DNA of 64,000 bases from Rheinheimera pacifica (GTDB lineage: Bacteria > Pseudomonadota > Gammaproteobacteria > Enterobacterales > Alteromonadaceae), in assembly GCF_024809855.1 (NCBI RefSeq), contig NZ_JANUEM010000014.1, positions 45,112-109,111 of the forward strand. The letters are read 5' to 3'. The notes beneath the pieces are model-generated. The model saw only the letters and a list, made by a program, of their open reading frames with translations, was not told the origin of the DNA and did not search any database. Made by a program: the position numbers and the translations under genes. How positions within the stretch are numbered: position 1 is the first letter of the stretch; every line of letters starts with the position of its first letter. This document shows, piece by piece, positions 43,308 through 51,273 of the stretch.

Positions 43308-43634
43308 GTGCCGTTAAACCATTTACAGGCAGTTGATGTGGCAAAACAGCTGTTAAAACTGCAGCAGAACTTGCTGTTGGCAGCAAAGGCGCAGAATTGG
43401 CCGCTATTGCGCAACCTGGATCACCAGTTTATGGCGCTGCTCCGGCAGCTAGATCTTGCCGGTGCCCGCGAGCAATTTTCAAGCCAGCTTACTGCCCTGC
43501 AGCAGAGCTACCAGCAGGTGATCACGCTGGCTAAAGATGAGATGCACCGCACGGAGGCGCAGATGAAGCAATTTAATCAAAACCGGCCGGGTGTGCTGGC
43601 CTATAAACAAACTATTGAGGGTGAAGGGCTATGA
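43308..43634 (+). CDS. FliT-like flagellar chaperone (LafD position)
   Basis: This 108-residue helical protein starts at GTG 43308 with an ACAGGGG ribosome site. It has no membrane segment. In lateral clusters the gene between fliS and fliK encodes LafD, a FliT-like export chaperone for the cap protein, and size and composition fit. Sequence conservation in this family is too low for a motif-based call. It is the first gene after the sigma-54 promoter and its stop overlaps the fliK start as ATGA. Confidence 0.7.
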   Translation: MPLNHLQAVDVAKQLLKLQQNLLLAAKAQNWPLLRNLDHQFMALLRQLDLAGAREQFSSQLTALQQSYQQVITLAKDEMHRTEAQMKQFNQNRPGVLAYKQTIEGEGL

Positions 43635-44755
43635 GCCAGTTACAGGTCGGCCAGCCTATTGCCAACAGCAGCGGCGCTGCAGCCGGGGTGCTGCCAAACC
43701 ACAACTCTGGTGGGGGCGCTGAAGAGAGCGCTGACAGTTTAGTGTTTGTGTTAAACCAGCCAGACACCGCCGCATCTTCTGGCCGTTATACAGAGCTATC
43801 GGCACAGACGGAGATGCTGCTGGCAGAAATAACACAGGTAAACCTGATAACAGCAGCGATAGCTGAAACCGGTATGTTACCTGAAGGGGCCGAAGTGCCT
43901 GAAAGTAGCACCGAAACGGATAATAGCGCTGTCATAACTGATACTGTGCTGCTGCCAGACGATGCCGCAGAAATATCAATAGACCCTTTACTGCTATCCG
44001 CACTTAATTTTGGGCCATTGCCCACACTAAACCAAATGCGCACGGAGAGTACGCCGCAAAGCAGTGCAGGGTTATCAGGTTTTACTGACAAAGACTATAG
44101 CGCTGCACTGCTAAACAGCAGCGCCTACAACACTACAAAAGATTTGCCGCTGACAGGCACAAACACGGCTTTGCCTGTTACGCCAATGTCTTTGCAGCAT
44201 TTTATCCGCCAGGCTACTGAGCTGGTGCGCCCGCTTAGCAGTGACACTGCTGCAGTTAGCGGCGTAGCCACCGCGCAGATAGCTGCCAGCACAACATCCG
44301 CAGAACCAGCGTTTCAGTGGAAGGCTGACCAACTGGGCCTGCAAAGCAGCCAGTGGGGCCAGAAGCTGGTGTATTTATTATCTGACAAAATTAATTTACA
44401 GCTGGGCCAGCAAATTCAGCGGGCGCAAATCCGGCTGGACCCACCACAACTGGGGTTAATTGAACTGAGTGTCAGTGTTGATGGCGACCGCACTACGGTG
44501 CAGCTATACGCCAGCAATAATCAGATGCGTGACGCTATGCAACAAAACCTGGAGCAGCTGCGCCAGCAACTGGCACAGCGGCTGGACAGTGAACAACTGC
44601 TTGATATAGATGTACGCCAGCAATCACAGCAGCAGGCAGGGCAGCAACATGCTGAGCCTGAGCATATTGCTGCCCATTTTGCCGACGACGTGACAGAACT
44701 AAGTAGCTCAGCGTCAGCGCAGCTAACCACTGGCTGGCTTAACCGGCTGATATAG
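43631..44755 (+). CDS. fliK: FliK, hook-length control protein (lateral; LafE)
   Basis: This 374-residue protein has a long low-complexity Ser/Thr/Ala-rich N-terminal part (about 1-235) and a C-terminal hook-length domain. The key stretch is QIQRAQIRLDPPQLGLIELSV, followed by VQLYASNNQMRDAMQQNLEQLRQQL. FliK measures hook length and switches export specificity by contacting FlhB. The N-terminal linker length sets the ruler and is variable. The position between the FliT-like gene and fliL is canonical for lateral systems. Confidence 0.92.
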   Translation: MSQLQVGQPIANSSGAAAGVLPNHNSGGGAEESADSLVFVLNQPDTAASSGRYTELSAQTEMLLAEITQVNLITAAIAETGMLPEGAEVPESSTETDNSAVITDTVLLPDDAAEISIDPLLLSALNFGPLPTLNQMRTESTPQSSAGLSGFTDKDYSAALLNSSAYNTTKDLPLTGTNTALPVTPMSLQHFIRQATELVRPLSSDTAAVSGVATAQIAASTTSAEPAFQWKADQLGLQSSQWGQKLVYLLSDKINLQLGQQIQRAQIRLDPPQLGLIELSVSVDGDRTTVQLYASNNQMRDAMQQNLEQLRQQLAQRLDSEQLLDIDVRQQSQQQAGQQHAEPEHIAAHFADDVTELSSSASAQLTTGWLNRLI

Positions 44756-44769
44756 GAGAACAGTAAGAC

Positions 44770-45195
44770 ATGAAAGCTTTAGTGTTAGTCATTGCAGCAG
44801 TGTTACTGCTGGCCGTTGGCGGTGGTGCAGCGTATTTTTGGTTTGGCCAGCAACAAAGCCCGGTTGCGGAGCAGAGCAAGCCACTGTTTTATCCGCTGGA
44901 CCGCTTTGTTATCAGCGTTGACCATGCACAACATTCGCGTTATCTGGTGCTGGAGCTGACACTGCTCAGCCACGACAGCCAGGTAATGGCACAACTGCCC
45001 GATGCCTCGCCGTTACTGCGTAATACGCTGGTGGCGCATTTTAGCAATATCAGCCATGGCGATGCGAAAGATGCCTTTAAGGATATTCCTCAGGTGCAAG
45101 GCACATTGCTGGATAAGTTTAACCAAACCCTGCGCCAGAACAAGTTCAGTTATCAGATTGAACAGGTACTGGTTACTAATGTGTTTATTCAGTAA
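44770..45195 (+). CDS. fliL: FliL, stator-associated basal body protein (lateral; LafF)
   Basis: This 141-residue protein has one N-terminal membrane helix (about residues 3-23, VLVIAAVLLLAVGGGAAYFWF) and a periplasmic domain starting at LFYPLDRFVISVD. FliL surrounds the stator units and supports torque, notably in swarming flagella. The C-terminus (IEQVLVTNVFIQ) resembles the usual VxxVxFTEFVxQ end of FliL. It precedes the sigma-28 and motA/motB genes, as in the lafFSTU order. Confidence 0.9.
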   Translation: MKALVLVIAAVLLLAVGGGAAYFWFGQQQSPVAEQSKPLFYPLDRFVISVDHAQHSRYLVLELTLLSHDSQVMAQLPDASPLLRNTLVAHFSNISHGDAKDAFKDIPQVQGTLLDKFNQTLRQNKFSYQIEQVLVTNVFIQ

Positions 45196-45204
45196 GGCCG
45201 TTTT

Positions 45205-45924
45205 ATGCTGGCTACGTCCCAATGGTCTGATCCGGAACAACCGAGCAGTTTTAAGTTCAGCCCGGCGCAGGAAAGTGCTTTGCTGAACCGTTACGGCTAT
45301 CTGGTAAAACGGGCGGCGGCACATCTACGCAGCCTGGTTGGCAGTATGGTAGATAGAGACGACTTACAACAAATTGGTCTGATGGGCCTGCTAAGTGCGC
45401 TGCGCCGCTATGGCCGTGATGTAGACGACCAGTTTGAGTCTTATGCCTTTAAGCGTGTCCGTGGTGCCATGCTGGATGAATTTCGCCGCATCGACTGGCG
45501 GCCACGGCAATTACGCCAGCAGTCACATCAGTTACGGGATAAAAGCCGTGAGCTTACCCGGCAACTGGGCCGTGTGCCCACTGATGACGAGCTGTGCCAG
45601 GCGCTGGACATTGATCAAAAAACCTTGCTTGAGCTGCAATATGTCGGCCAGGCCGAAGCGATGGAAAGCCTGGATTTATTGCTGGAACAACAGGCTGAGG
45701 CTCAGCTTGGCAGCAGCAGTTTAAGCCAGTTTGAACTTAAGCTGTCACTGACAAAGGCGATGGCATCGCTGCCTGAACGCAATAAATTGCTGCTACAGCT
45801 GTATTACACCCATGAGTTAAATATGAAAGAGATTGCACTGGTACTGGAGTTAACTGAGTCCAGAGTTTGCCAGTTACATAAGCAATCAGTGGAAATGCTC
45901 AGCAAAAAGCTGGCGCAATGGTAA
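45205..45924 (+). CDS. lafS: Flagellar sigma-28 factor (lateral; LafS)
   Basis: This 239-residue sigma-70-family protein has region 2 (RDDLQQIGLMGLLSALRRYG, FESYAFKRVRGAMLDEFRRIDWRPRQLRQ) and region 4 with a helix-turn-helix (NMKEIALVLELTESRVCQLHKQSVEML), which are clear FliA features. It should transcribe late genes such as flagellin and flgM. FlgM at 19272 is its expected anti-sigma partner. Being encoded inside the lateral locus points to a dedicated, separately controlled sigma factor. Confidence 0.94.
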   Translation: MLATSQWSDPEQPSSFKFSPAQESALLNRYGYLVKRAAAHLRSLVGSMVDRDDLQQIGLMGLLSALRRYGRDVDDQFESYAFKRVRGAMLDEFRRIDWRPRQLRQQSHQLRDKSRELTRQLGRVPTDDELCQALDIDQKTLLELQYVGQAEAMESLDLLLEQQAEAQLGSSSLSQFELKLSLTKAMASLPERNKLLLQLYYTHELNMKEIALVLELTESRVCQLHKQSVEMLSKKLAQW

Positions 45925-45943
45925 AGGTACAGGAAGCAGAACA

Positions 45944-46801
45944 ATGCAAAAAATAATAGGTTTTATTATCGTACTGGGCGCCGTTGTAGGTGGTTATATG
46001 TTTGCTGGCGGTAATGTGGCGACATTATGGCAACCAGCCGAATTTCTTATTATTTTTGGTGCCGGTTTCGGTGCTTTGGTAGTGGGTAATTCCGGCTATG
46101 TGTTAAAAGAAATGTGGTCGCAGCTGAAGTCGCAGTTTATAAAACACAAAGACAGCAGTGCCTTGTACCGCGAGCTGTTGTTATTAATGTACTCGTTGTT
46201 GGATCTGGCCAAAAGCAAAGGCTTACGTGAACTGGACGAGCATGTTGAAAACCCGCAAACCAGCTCGGTCTTTCTTGCCTATCCACTGGTGCTGGAACAT
46301 GAAGCACTGGTGGTGTTTGTTTGCGACAACCTACGTCTGATGAGCATGGGTAAGTTAAACGCCCACGACTTTGACAGCCTGCTGGAGCAGGAAATTTACA
46401 CCATTGAACAGCAAAAGCTAAAGCCCTCATCTGCGATGGCAACCATTGCAGAGGCGATGCCTGGTTTTGGCATTCTGGCTGCGGTGGGCGGCATTATTAT
46501 TACTATGCAGCATCTGGATGGCCCGCTAAGCAATATTGGTTATCACGTTGCGGCTGCACTGGTGGGTACCTTTATTGGTATTTTTGGCTGCTATTGTCTG
46601 ATGGCCCCGTTAAGTTCCGCTATGGAGCAATACGTTAAAAAGCAGGTGGCTCTGCTTGAATGTGTGCGCGCTATTTTGGTGGCCCACGCCAAAGGTCATG
46701 TGGCGATAGTCGCAACCGACTCCGGCCGTCGCATGATTAACGAAGAGCAAAAGCCGTCGTTTACCACGATGGAACAATGGATTAACGATAAGGCCGCCTG
46801 A
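45944..46801 (+). CDS. lafT: MotA-type stator protein (lateral; LafT)
   Basis: This 285-residue protein has four membrane helices. The MotA signature is MPGFGILAAVGGIIITM, in which the functionally important proline falls at residue 173, the same number as in E. coli MotA. It forms the ion channel with LafU and drives rotation by contacting FliG. The sequence type resembles proton-driven MotA more than sodium-driven PomA, which fits known lateral flagella. Its stop overlaps the motB start (TGATG-type junction). Confidence 0.93.
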   Translation: MQKIIGFIIVLGAVVGGYMFAGGNVATLWQPAEFLIIFGAGFGALVVGNSGYVLKEMWSQLKSQFIKHKDSSALYRELLLLMYSLLDLAKSKGLRELDEHVENPQTSSVFLAYPLVLEHEALVVFVCDNLRLMSMGKLNAHDFDSLLEQEIYTIEQQKLKPSSAMATIAEAMPGFGILAAVGGIIITMQHLDGPLSNIGYHVAAALVGTFIGIFGCYCLMAPLSSAMEQYVKKQVALLECVRAILVAHAKGHVAIVATDSGRRMINEEQKPSFTTMEQWINDKAA

Positions 46802-47808
46802 TGAACAGCTCCAGCTCGCCGGTTATTATTAAACGCAGTCAGCGCAGCTCTGGCAAAACCAAATCTGGCGGCGCCTGGAAAGTCGCCTTTGCCGATTTTA
46901 CGCTGGCGATGATGGCGTTCTTTATGGTGTTGTGGATTTTAGAAGTCTCGAATATAAAAGAGCGCGCTGAAATTGCCAACTATATGCGTACCCACTCTAT
47001 TTTTGAAGGCAGCCCGGCACCGTTTGAACCGGGCAATAGCCCGTTCCCGGTCGATTTAGGCGGTACCCCTTCGGTAATTGATCAGAATTCTGCCAATGCC
47101 TTGCCGCCGGATAACCCGTTGCCCGGCATGTCAGAATATCTGCAGGTGCCTTCAGGTGAGGACAGGCCACTGGCAGGTAAGGGCGATAAGCTGAATTCAC
47201 TGATTGATGGCCAGTTCGACAGCCCGGCTGAACTGAGTTTGTTGTTGCAGGCCTTTGAACAGCTAGCTGCTGAGCTGATGGCACAGGAGCATATCCAACT
47301 GGACATCGTGCCATCGGGCTTACGGGTTATTATCCGTGACAACAAAAAGCAGCAAATGTTTATCCGCGGCCAAATGCGTATGACACCGTTTTTTGAAGAT
47401 TTATTGCTTAGCCTGGGGCCGGTGTTTAAAAAAGTACAAAACAAACTGATTATTTCCGGCCACACCGACAGCACGGCTTTTAGTGGCAGCCAGTACAGTA
47501 ACTGGGAGTTGTCCGGGGACCGCGCTTTGCAGGCCCGCCAGGTACTGGCTGCCGGGGGCATGCCGGTTGGGCGGGTAGCACAGGTGGCTGCATTTTCGGC
47601 TACCCGGCCGCTAAACGAGCAAGACAGTGGCGACAGCGCTAACCGGCGCATTGAATTACTGATCTTAACCAGTGCCGCCGAGGCTGAACTCAACCAGCTG
47701 TTTTCGCCCGATAATCAGAACAATGCCGTACAGCAGGCCGCACAGGAAGCACAGCGTAATCAGCCCGTTGGCCGTTCAGGAGTGAGGGTAGAAGATGGTA
47801 GCAACTAA
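46801..47808 (+). CDS. lafU: MotB-type stator protein (lateral; LafU)
   Basis: This 335-residue protein has the MotB start (KSGGAWKVAFADFTLAMMAFFMVLWIL), with the proton-binding aspartate at residue 32, a plug/linker, and a C-terminal OmpA-like peptidoglycan-binding domain (LIISGHTDSTAF and NRRIELLI). It anchors the stator to the cell wall. It overlaps lafT by one base and the PilZ gene by 14 bp, so all three are translationally linked. Confidence 0.93.
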   Translation: MNSSSSPVIIKRSQRSSGKTKSGGAWKVAFADFTLAMMAFFMVLWILEVSNIKERAEIANYMRTHSIFEGSPAPFEPGNSPFPVDLGGTPSVIDQNSANALPPDNPLPGMSEYLQVPSGEDRPLAGKGDKLNSLIDGQFDSPAELSLLLQAFEQLAAELMAQEHIQLDIVPSGLRVIIRDNKKQQMFIRGQMRMTPFFEDLLLSLGPVFKKVQNKLIISGHTDSTAFSGSQYSNWELSGDRALQARQVLAAGGMPVGRVAQVAAFSATRPLNEQDSGDSANRRIELLILTSAAEAELNQLFSPDNQNNAVQQAAQEAQRNQPVGRSGVRVEDGSN

Positions 47809-48202
47809 GCCTGATGTGTCACGCAAATATTTGCGCTGGTACTTTAGTTCGGCAAGTCAACCCCATGAAACGCAGACCAAAGGTATAGCGGTAAAGTTGT
47901 GGCAAAGCGGCCTGTTTGGCCGCCATATATGCCAGGCCGTGGTAAAAGACATGAGCTTGGGTGGCGCAGGTTTATTGGCACCGCTGACAAAAACAGTACC
48001 GGATATCGTTGTGGTTGAATATGACAACCAGTTCAAAATTAAAGCTGAGGTGGTATACCGCCGCCAGGTTAGCGACAAACTGGTGTTTCTGGGTATCAGC
48101 TGGCTGGACGCTAAGCGCGAACAGCGGCTGAATTTACTGCGCCGCTTAAGTAAAAAAGCCTACCGGGCATCGCGCGATGCCAAAGCCCAAAGCCACGGAT
48201 AA
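47795..48202 (+). CDS. Single-domain PilZ c-di-GMP receptor within the flagellar operon
   Basis: This 135-residue protein is a lone PilZ domain. The c-di-GMP ligands are in place: RxxxR as Arg10-Arg14 (RKYLR) and DxSxxG as Asp52-Ser54-Gly57 (DMSLGG). It starts at ATG 47795 inside the end of lafU, so translation is coupled to the stator gene, and fliM starts 11 bp after it. Position between stator and switch genes suggests a c-di-GMP-dependent brake or regulator of the lateral motor, in the manner of YcgR. It lacks the YcgR N-terminal domain. The motor role is an inference. Confidence 0.9.
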   Translation: MVATKPDVSRKYLRWYFSSASQPHETQTKGIAVKLWQSGLFGRHICQAVVKDMSLGGAGLLAPLTKTVPDIVVVEYDNQFKIKAEVVYRRQVSDKLVFLGISWLDAKREQRLNLLRRLSKKAYRASRDAKAQSHG

Positions 48203-48213
48203 CGTAACTGCAG

Positions 48214-49098
48214 ATGAATAAGATGAAAACCCCTACTTTGCTGATCCCGGCTGACCAGGCCACTCATTGCCAGCCTTTTGCACTGACACTGGACCAACGC
48301 CGCTTCAGCGCGGCCGGTAAACAGGCGAAACAGCGCTTAGCAGATCTGGCACAGGCGGCAGAGACAGAACTGAGCAAATTGCTGACCGATATTGAGTTTA
48401 GTATTGAACTGACGTTATGTCAGGGCACTGCGCTGGACAGTTGGCTGGCAGAGCCGGGGCGGTTGTTATTACAGTGTCCGGTGCTGGTGCCAACCGACAC
48501 CAATTGTTATCTGGCACTGGATTACACCAGCGTACACCATCTGGCGGATTTATCGCTTGGCGGCCAGCTTAGCAAAGTGCTGCCCGGTGAAGAAAAAACC
48601 GAGTTAAGCGCTTCAGAGCTACGCATTTGCAGCCGCATTGCCCAGCGCCAGCTACAGGCCATGCAGCAGCTGTTGTTTAAAGAGCAATCAGCACTACCGG
48701 CCAGTGCAGTAAAGCAGCAAATGGAACCGGCCCGGTTTCAGTATCTGCCTTTAAAGGTACGGCTGTTGCTTGGCAGTGATGTGATTAGCTGGTTTTTATG
48801 GCTACCGCTGGAGTTCTTTGTTGCGCCGCAATACCACAGTGTTGTTAGTGCCAGTGCAGCAGATATATCGCACTGGCCGCAGGTGCCGGTGCAGTGCCGG
48901 GTTGAAATGGTGCGCAAAAAAGTCAGCCTGCGCCAGTTACAGGCCTGTCTGGATGGCGCTGTACTGCCAATTGAGTTTGGCAGTGCTATGACATTCCAGC
49001 TTAACCAGACAGCATTATTTCTGGGCAAAGTGGCAGAAGAAGCCAACAGCCTGGTATTCCAGATTACCGATATCGTTAATAAAGAGAAACAAGCATGA
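48214..49098 (+). CDS. fliM: Diverged FliM, motor switch protein (lateral)
   Basis: This 294-residue protein is shorter than typical FliM (about 320-360). The C-terminal SpoA-like domain is visible (VPVQCRVEMVRKKVSLRQLQACLDGAVLPIEFG), and the middle domain is present but diverged. The N-terminal CheY-P-binding motif of chemotactic FliM (LSQxEIDALL type) is not found; the protein begins MNKMKTPTLLIPADQATHC. It assembles the C-ring with FliG and FliN. ATG 48223 is an alternative start. Its stop overlaps the fliN start in ATGA. Confidence 0.85.
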   Translation: MNKMKTPTLLIPADQATHCQPFALTLDQRRFSAAGKQAKQRLADLAQAAETELSKLLTDIEFSIELTLCQGTALDSWLAEPGRLLLQCPVLVPTDTNCYLALDYTSVHHLADLSLGGQLSKVLPGEEKTELSASELRICSRIAQRQLQAMQQLLFKEQSALPASAVKQQMEPARFQYLPLKVRLLLGSDVISWFLWLPLEFFVAPQYHSVVSASAADISHWPQVPVQCRVEMVRKKVSLRQLQACLDGAVLPIEFGSAMTFQLNQTALFLGKVAEEANSLVFQITDIVNKEKQA

Positions 49099-49457
49099 AC
49101 GAAAACCTGAATAACAGCAAAGGTCTGGATGCGGCTTTGGCCGGGCTGGATATGATGGAGATGGACGATATCTTCGAGCAGGGTACTGACAGTGCCGGTA
49201 CCACAGGCGATGGTTTGTCGATGTTTCGTGATGTGCCGCTGACGGTCACATTAGAAGTGGCCAGTGCTGAAGTTACGCTGGGCGAGCTTAGCCGGGCCAG
49301 TGTCGGCGATGTGCTGCCGCTGGACAAAGCCGTAGGCGAAGCGCTGGATGTAAAAGTAAATGGTGTATTGTTTGCCAAAGCTGAGGTGGTAATGGTTGAT
49401 GGCAAATATGGCCTTAAGTTTGTCAACCGTAAGGCGGCATCTGAGCATCATGAGTAG
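49095..49457 (+). CDS. fliN: FliN, motor switch protein (lateral)
   Basis: This 120-residue protein has an acidic N-terminal tail and a C-terminal SpoA domain (VPLTVTLEVASAEVTLGELSRASVGDVLPLDKAVGE, KAEVVMVDGKYGLKFVNR). It forms the base of the C-ring and docks the FliH-FliI ATPase complex. It overlaps fliM by 4 bp and fliP by 8 bp. No fliO lies between fliN and fliP. Confidence 0.94.
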   Translation: MNENLNNSKGLDAALAGLDMMEMDDIFEQGTDSAGTTGDGLSMFRDVPLTVTLEVASAEVTLGELSRASVGDVLPLDKAVGEALDVKVNGVLFAKAEVVMVDGKYGLKFVNRKAASEHHE

Positions 49458-50199
49458 GCCACTGCTGACCTTGTTATTACTGCTGGCAGCTATGTTGCTA
49501 AGCGGTACGGCAATGGCAAATGACTTAACGCTGCTGTCAGTACGTGATGCAGATGGCGGTCAGGATTACAGCGTAAAGCTGCAGATTGTGCTGCTGATGA
49601 CAGTGCTAAGCCTGATCCCCGGTATGTTGATGGTGCTGACATCATTCACCCGTATTGTGATTGTACTGGCCATTTTGCGCCAGGCGCTGGGTTTGCAGCA
49701 AAGCCCGCCGAACCGTGTACTGATTGGCATCTCACTGATGTTGACACTGCTGATTATGCGCCCGGTGTGGCAGGACGTTTATCAAAATGCCTTTAAACCC
49801 TACCAGGCCGAAGAAATGACGCTTGAACAAGCCCTGGCACGTGCAGAACAACCATTACGGCAGTTTATGCTGGCACAAACACGCGAAAGTGAGCTGCATC
49901 AGGTGCTGCTAATAGCTCAGGAGCCTACGTCTATGGCCGCTGCTGAGGTGCCAATTGAAGTGTTGATCCCGGCTTTTGTACTAAGCGAACTGACCACGGC
50001 ATTCCAGATCGGTTTTATGCTGTTCTTGCCATTTTTGATTATTGATATGGTGGTGGCCAGCGTACTGATGTCGATGGGTATGATGATGCTATCACCGCTT
50101 ATTATCAGCCTGCCGTTTAAGTTAATGATTTTTGTGCTGGCAGATGGCTGGTCGATGGTGGCCGGTACTCTGGCAGCAACCTTTGGGACAATACCGTGA
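49450..50199 (+). CDS. fliP: FliP, flagellar export gate protein (lateral)
   Basis: I choose ATG 49450 (249 residues), overlapping the end of fliN; a longer in-frame start would lie deep inside fliN. A signal peptide (LLTLLLLLAAMLLSGTAMA) is followed by four membrane helices. The family motifs SLIPGMLMVLTSFTRIVIVLAILRQALG and FVLSELTTAFQIGFMLFLPFLIIDMVVAS are present. FliP forms the core of the export gate with FliQ and FliR. Confidence 0.95.
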   Translation: MSRPLLTLLLLLAAMLLSGTAMANDLTLLSVRDADGGQDYSVKLQIVLLMTVLSLIPGMLMVLTSFTRIVIVLAILRQALGLQQSPPNRVLIGISLMLTLLIMRPVWQDVYQNAFKPYQAEEMTLEQALARAEQPLRQFMLAQTRESELHQVLLIAQEPTSMAAAEVPIEVLIPAFVLSELTTAFQIGFMLFLPFLIIDMVVASVLMSMGMMMLSPLIISLPFKLMIFVLADGWSMVAGTLAATFGTIP

Positions 50200-50224
50200 G
50201 ATTAGCCATGAACGGAGTTAAATA

Positions 50225-50494
50225 ATGAGCCCGGATCAGAGTACCGAACTTGTTGCCCAGGCTGTGTATACCATCATCAAAATTTTATTGGTAATGGTGG
50301 TGCCCAGCCTGATCCTGGGTTTAATTATTGCCGTGTTTCAGGCTGCTACGTCTATTCAGGAACAAACCCTGACATTTTTGCCCCGTATGGTACTGACATT
50401 ATTAATGCTGGTATTTGCCGGCAACTGGATTTTGCAAACCCTGGTAGACTGGTTTCGTAACCTGATGGTGATTATCCCCGGAGTATTTGGGTGA
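50225..50494 (+). CDS. fliQ: FliQ, flagellar export gate protein (lateral)
   Basis: This 89-residue protein has two membrane helices and the FliQ motif QAATSIQEQTLTFLPRM. It packs around the FliP-FliR core of the gate. The TGA stop overlaps the GTG start of fliR. Confidence 0.95.
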   Translation: MSPDQSTELVAQAVYTIIKILLVMVVPSLILGLIIAVFQAATSIQEQTLTFLPRMVLTLLMLVFAGNWILQTLVDWFRNLMVIIPGVFG

Positions 50495-51270
50495 GTTCGT
50501 TAATTTCGCTCACCAGTGCTGAACTGATGAGCTGGATAGGAGCTGTCTGGTGGCCTTTTGTTCGCTTGTCGGCATTATTATGGGCCATGCCAGCCTTTGA
50601 TAACCCTGCTGTACCGCCGCGAGCCAGAATTTTGTTGGCAGTGTTTATCAGCTTTTTACTCGCCCCGATGTTGCCAGCTATGCCAACAGTAGACCCGTTT
50701 TCTTTAGACAGCGCAGTCATCACGTTCGAACAAATTGGCTTTGGCATTATGATGGGCTTAGCGGTACGTATGCTGTTTGAAGTACTGATGATGTCCGGGA
50801 TGATGCTGTCGATGCAGATGGGGTTATCTATGGCCACTATGATGGACCCGGCTACCGGTGATTCTGCACCGTTGCTGGGGCATTTATTCTGGATGATGGG
50901 GGCATTGTTATTTTTCGCACTGGGCGGTCATTTGCTGGTACTTGCGGTGCTGGTAGATAGTTTTTCACTTTGGCCGGTAGGTAGCAGCTTATATCAGTTG
51001 AATATCACCGTGTTGTTACAAATGTTTGGCTGGATGTTTGGCGCTGCTGTGTTGGTTGCACTGCCCGGCGTCATTGCAATGTTATTGGTTAATCTGACAT
51101 TTGGCGTCGCTACCCGCGCTGCGCCTTCGCTGAATATCTTTGTGCTTGGTTTTCCGATGAACATGGTGCTGGGTTTTGTGTGTGTGTATCTGACCGTGGT
51201 GCAAACCGGCTTTCGTTTTTCTGTAATGATTAACGAGATGCTGGATAACCTTTATTTGCTGATGAGGTAG
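50491..51270 (+). CDS. fliR: FliR, flagellar export gate protein (lateral)
   Basis: This 259-residue protein starts at GTG 50491, overlapping fliQ. It has about six membrane helices and the FliR features RLSALLWAMPAFDNPAVPPRARILLA and APSLNIFVLGFPMNMVLGF. It completes the export gate. Length and order are typical, and flhB follows 3 bp later. Confidence 0.95.
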   Translation: MSSLISLTSAELMSWIGAVWWPFVRLSALLWAMPAFDNPAVPPRARILLAVFISFLLAPMLPAMPTVDPFSLDSAVITFEQIGFGIMMGLAVRMLFEVLMMSGMMLSMQMGLSMATMMDPATGDSAPLLGHLFWMMGALLFFALGGHLLVLAVLVDSFSLWPVGSSLYQLNITVLLQMFGWMFGAAVLVALPGVIAMLLVNLTFGVATRAAPSLNIFVLGFPMNMVLGFVCVYLTVVQTGFRFSVMINEMLDNLYLLMR

Positions 51271-51273
51271 CCG

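Noticed and set aside
49440..49460. A fliO gene between fliN and fliP
   Set aside because: fliN and fliP overlap by 8 bp, so there is no room. I did not find a fliO-like gene elsewhere in the window.
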